Source: Myxococcales bacterium
Lineage (GTDB): Bacteria > Myxococcota > Kuafuiibacteriia > Kuafuiibacteriales > Kuafuiibacteriaceae
DNA length: 64,000 nucleotides
Direction of reading: 5' to 3'
NCBI GenBank assembly: GCA_019634385.1
Contig: JAHQVK010000170.1
Location: 1 to 64,000 of the forward strand
The position numbers were made by a program, and so were the translations under genes. The notes beneath the pieces were generated by a model. The model had not been told where the DNA came from. It searched no databases and saw only the letters and a list, made by a program, of their open reading frames with translations. Shown here piece after piece: positions 62,956 through 64,000 of the stretch (positions are counted from its first letter, which is position 1; the number at the start of each line of letters is the position of its first letter).

Positions 62956-63145
62956 CTAGGGCGTGTCTTTAAACTCCGGCGGCGGAGATTGCGCCGTATC
63001 CCGCGTTTGTGAAGGTGCGGCCCCAGAGGGAGGGTACCGGATGTACCGGACCGAGGGGCCCAAAATGGTGGCGAAGCCACCGAACCCTCACACATGTGGG
63101 AAACAAGTCCCAACGCGGTCTGGAGTTTGAAGACAAGCCCTAGCT
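62956..63145. repeat. Family B palindromic MITE-like element, most intact copy (190 bp)
   Basis: ctagggcgtgtctttaaactccgg ... ctggagtttgaagacaagccctag (21/24 inverted); internal ggtaccggatgtacc and ggtggcgaagccacc hairpins. Confidence 0.85.
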
Positions 63146-63167
63146 ACCCGAGTGCACGGCTAGAGCG

Positions 63168-63252
63168 GACGGAGAGGGATTCGAACCCTCGGTACCCTTG
63201 CGAGTACACTGGTTTAGCAAACCAGCGCCTTAAGCCACTCGGCCATCCGTCC
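63168..63252 (-). tRNA. tRNA-Ser (GCT)
   Basis: GGACGGATGGCCGAGTGGCTTAAGGCGCTGGTTTGCTAAACCAG...GGTTCGAATCCCTCTCCGTCC on minus strand. Confidence 0.95.
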
Positions 63253-63281
63253 ACCGTTGTTGTCGCTGACGAAACTCGGTG

Positions 63282-63368
63282 CGGAGCAGGAGGGATTCGA
63301 ACCCCCGGTACGCTCACACGCACGGCGGTTTTCAAAACCGCTGCCTTCAACCGCTCGGCCACTGCTCC
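63282..63368 (-). tRNA. tRNA-Ser (TGA)
   Basis: GGAGCAGTGGCCGAGCGGTTGAAGGCAGCGGTTTTGAAAACCGC...GGTTCGAATCCCTCCTGCTCC on minus strand. Confidence 0.95.
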
Positions 63369-63508
63369 GTAAAGCCCGTCAGGGCGTCTGACATAACCAG
63401 CCTTGGCGCACAACGCAAGGCTTCGTTGCTCAGAAGTTCAAAGGCGGTAAAGAATGCTGGGGGACCGCGCACAGTCACTAGCAATTCTTGAATGAAACAA
63501 AAGGCTTT

Positions 63509-64000
63509 ATGGCTTCAAATGCTCTACCCTTGACCAGCACTACTATGGTTGACCGAGCGCTCCCCGGTTGGGCGAAAGAAATCCGTTCTACGTACCTTAG
63601 GGGGGAAGCATCCGTATTTTTACTGCACGGTAACGTCTTTGATCTCATTCCTCACTCCGGTGACCTGCTCCGCATGGTCGAGTTTTTGAGCAATGTGCTC
63701 CTGCGGAGGAAGGTAATTATCTGTCATGTGAATGCATCTAGCCGAGTAAAGACCCTCCGTAGAGAGCCGGGAGCACCCCACGTGGACGCGCTGGACTCAG
63801 CAACGGATATGCTGAGTGCTCTATCCTCTCTGCAACGGACGCTCCGAGTCGCCGATGGGGTGGGACTGATCATCGACTATGCGGAGATGCTGATGCCCGC
63901 CGGTGATTTAAGTCTACTTAGCGAAGGGGATCGAAGGGCGATTGTGACGGTTCATCAGTGGAGCCTCGATCGTCGGCTCGAGAACTCAGACAATGTCGTT
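63509..64000 (+). CDS. 5' part of a large AAA-family ATPase-like protein, runs off the window
   Basis: Open frame of 164 codons from ATG 63509 to the window edge (MASNALPLTSTTMVDRALPGWAKEIRSTYLRGEASVFLLHGNVFDLIP...); absent from the ORF track because no stop is in the window. Confidence 0.7.
   Translation, partial: MASNALPLTSTTMVDRALPGWAKEIRSTYLRGEASVFLLHGNVFDLIPHSGDLLRMVEFLSNVLLRRKVIICHVNASSRVKTLRREPGAPHVDALDSATDMLSALSSLQRTLRVADGVGLIIDYAEMLMPAGDLSLLSEGDRRAIVTVHQWSLDRRLENSDNVV

Noticed and set aside
63094-63413. ORFs 63094-63372 (+) and 63144-63413 (-) that look like conserved proteins
   Set aside because: They are translations across two tRNA-Ser genes; a familiar annotation artefact.

Overview
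The 64 kb window looks like a chromosomal region of a GC-moderate Gram-negative bacterium. The protein repertoire is reminiscent of Myxococcota/Bradymonadales-type deltaproteobacteria, but this taxonomy is inference only. It is dense with housekeeping genes: coaBC, family-4 UDG, uppP, kamA-like, helD-like, argG, pyrG, lexA, guaA, fmt, def, hflX, gpsA, ctp/prc protease, phhA, PhoH and BCKDH E1 alpha/beta. It also has signalling/accessory genes: FHA-sigma54 activator, Ser/Thr kinase, REC-like/DUF4388/J-like protein, PilZ-like Hsp70, a TM protein with a Uma2-like domain, a bacterial PRMT-like methyltransferase and a SUFU-domain protein. Two tRNA-Ser genes lie near the right end. No CRISPR array, rRNA operon, prophage or intact IS was seen. 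The most unusual structure is non-coding. Intergenic regions carry families of ~140-190 bp near-palindromic, MITE-like elements bounded by YTAR (mostly CTAG) termini. All lie at gene 3' ends, none in divergent-promoter intervals, and in at least five genes (clpA-like, pyrG, phhA, Ser/Thr kinase, gpsA) the element terminus supplies the stop codon and sometimes the last codons. Other leads are a PRMT with all signature loops next to lexA, a divergent Hsp70-PilZ / TM-Uma2 gene pair, and an fmt gene whose only sensible start is a CTG overlapping the def stop codon.
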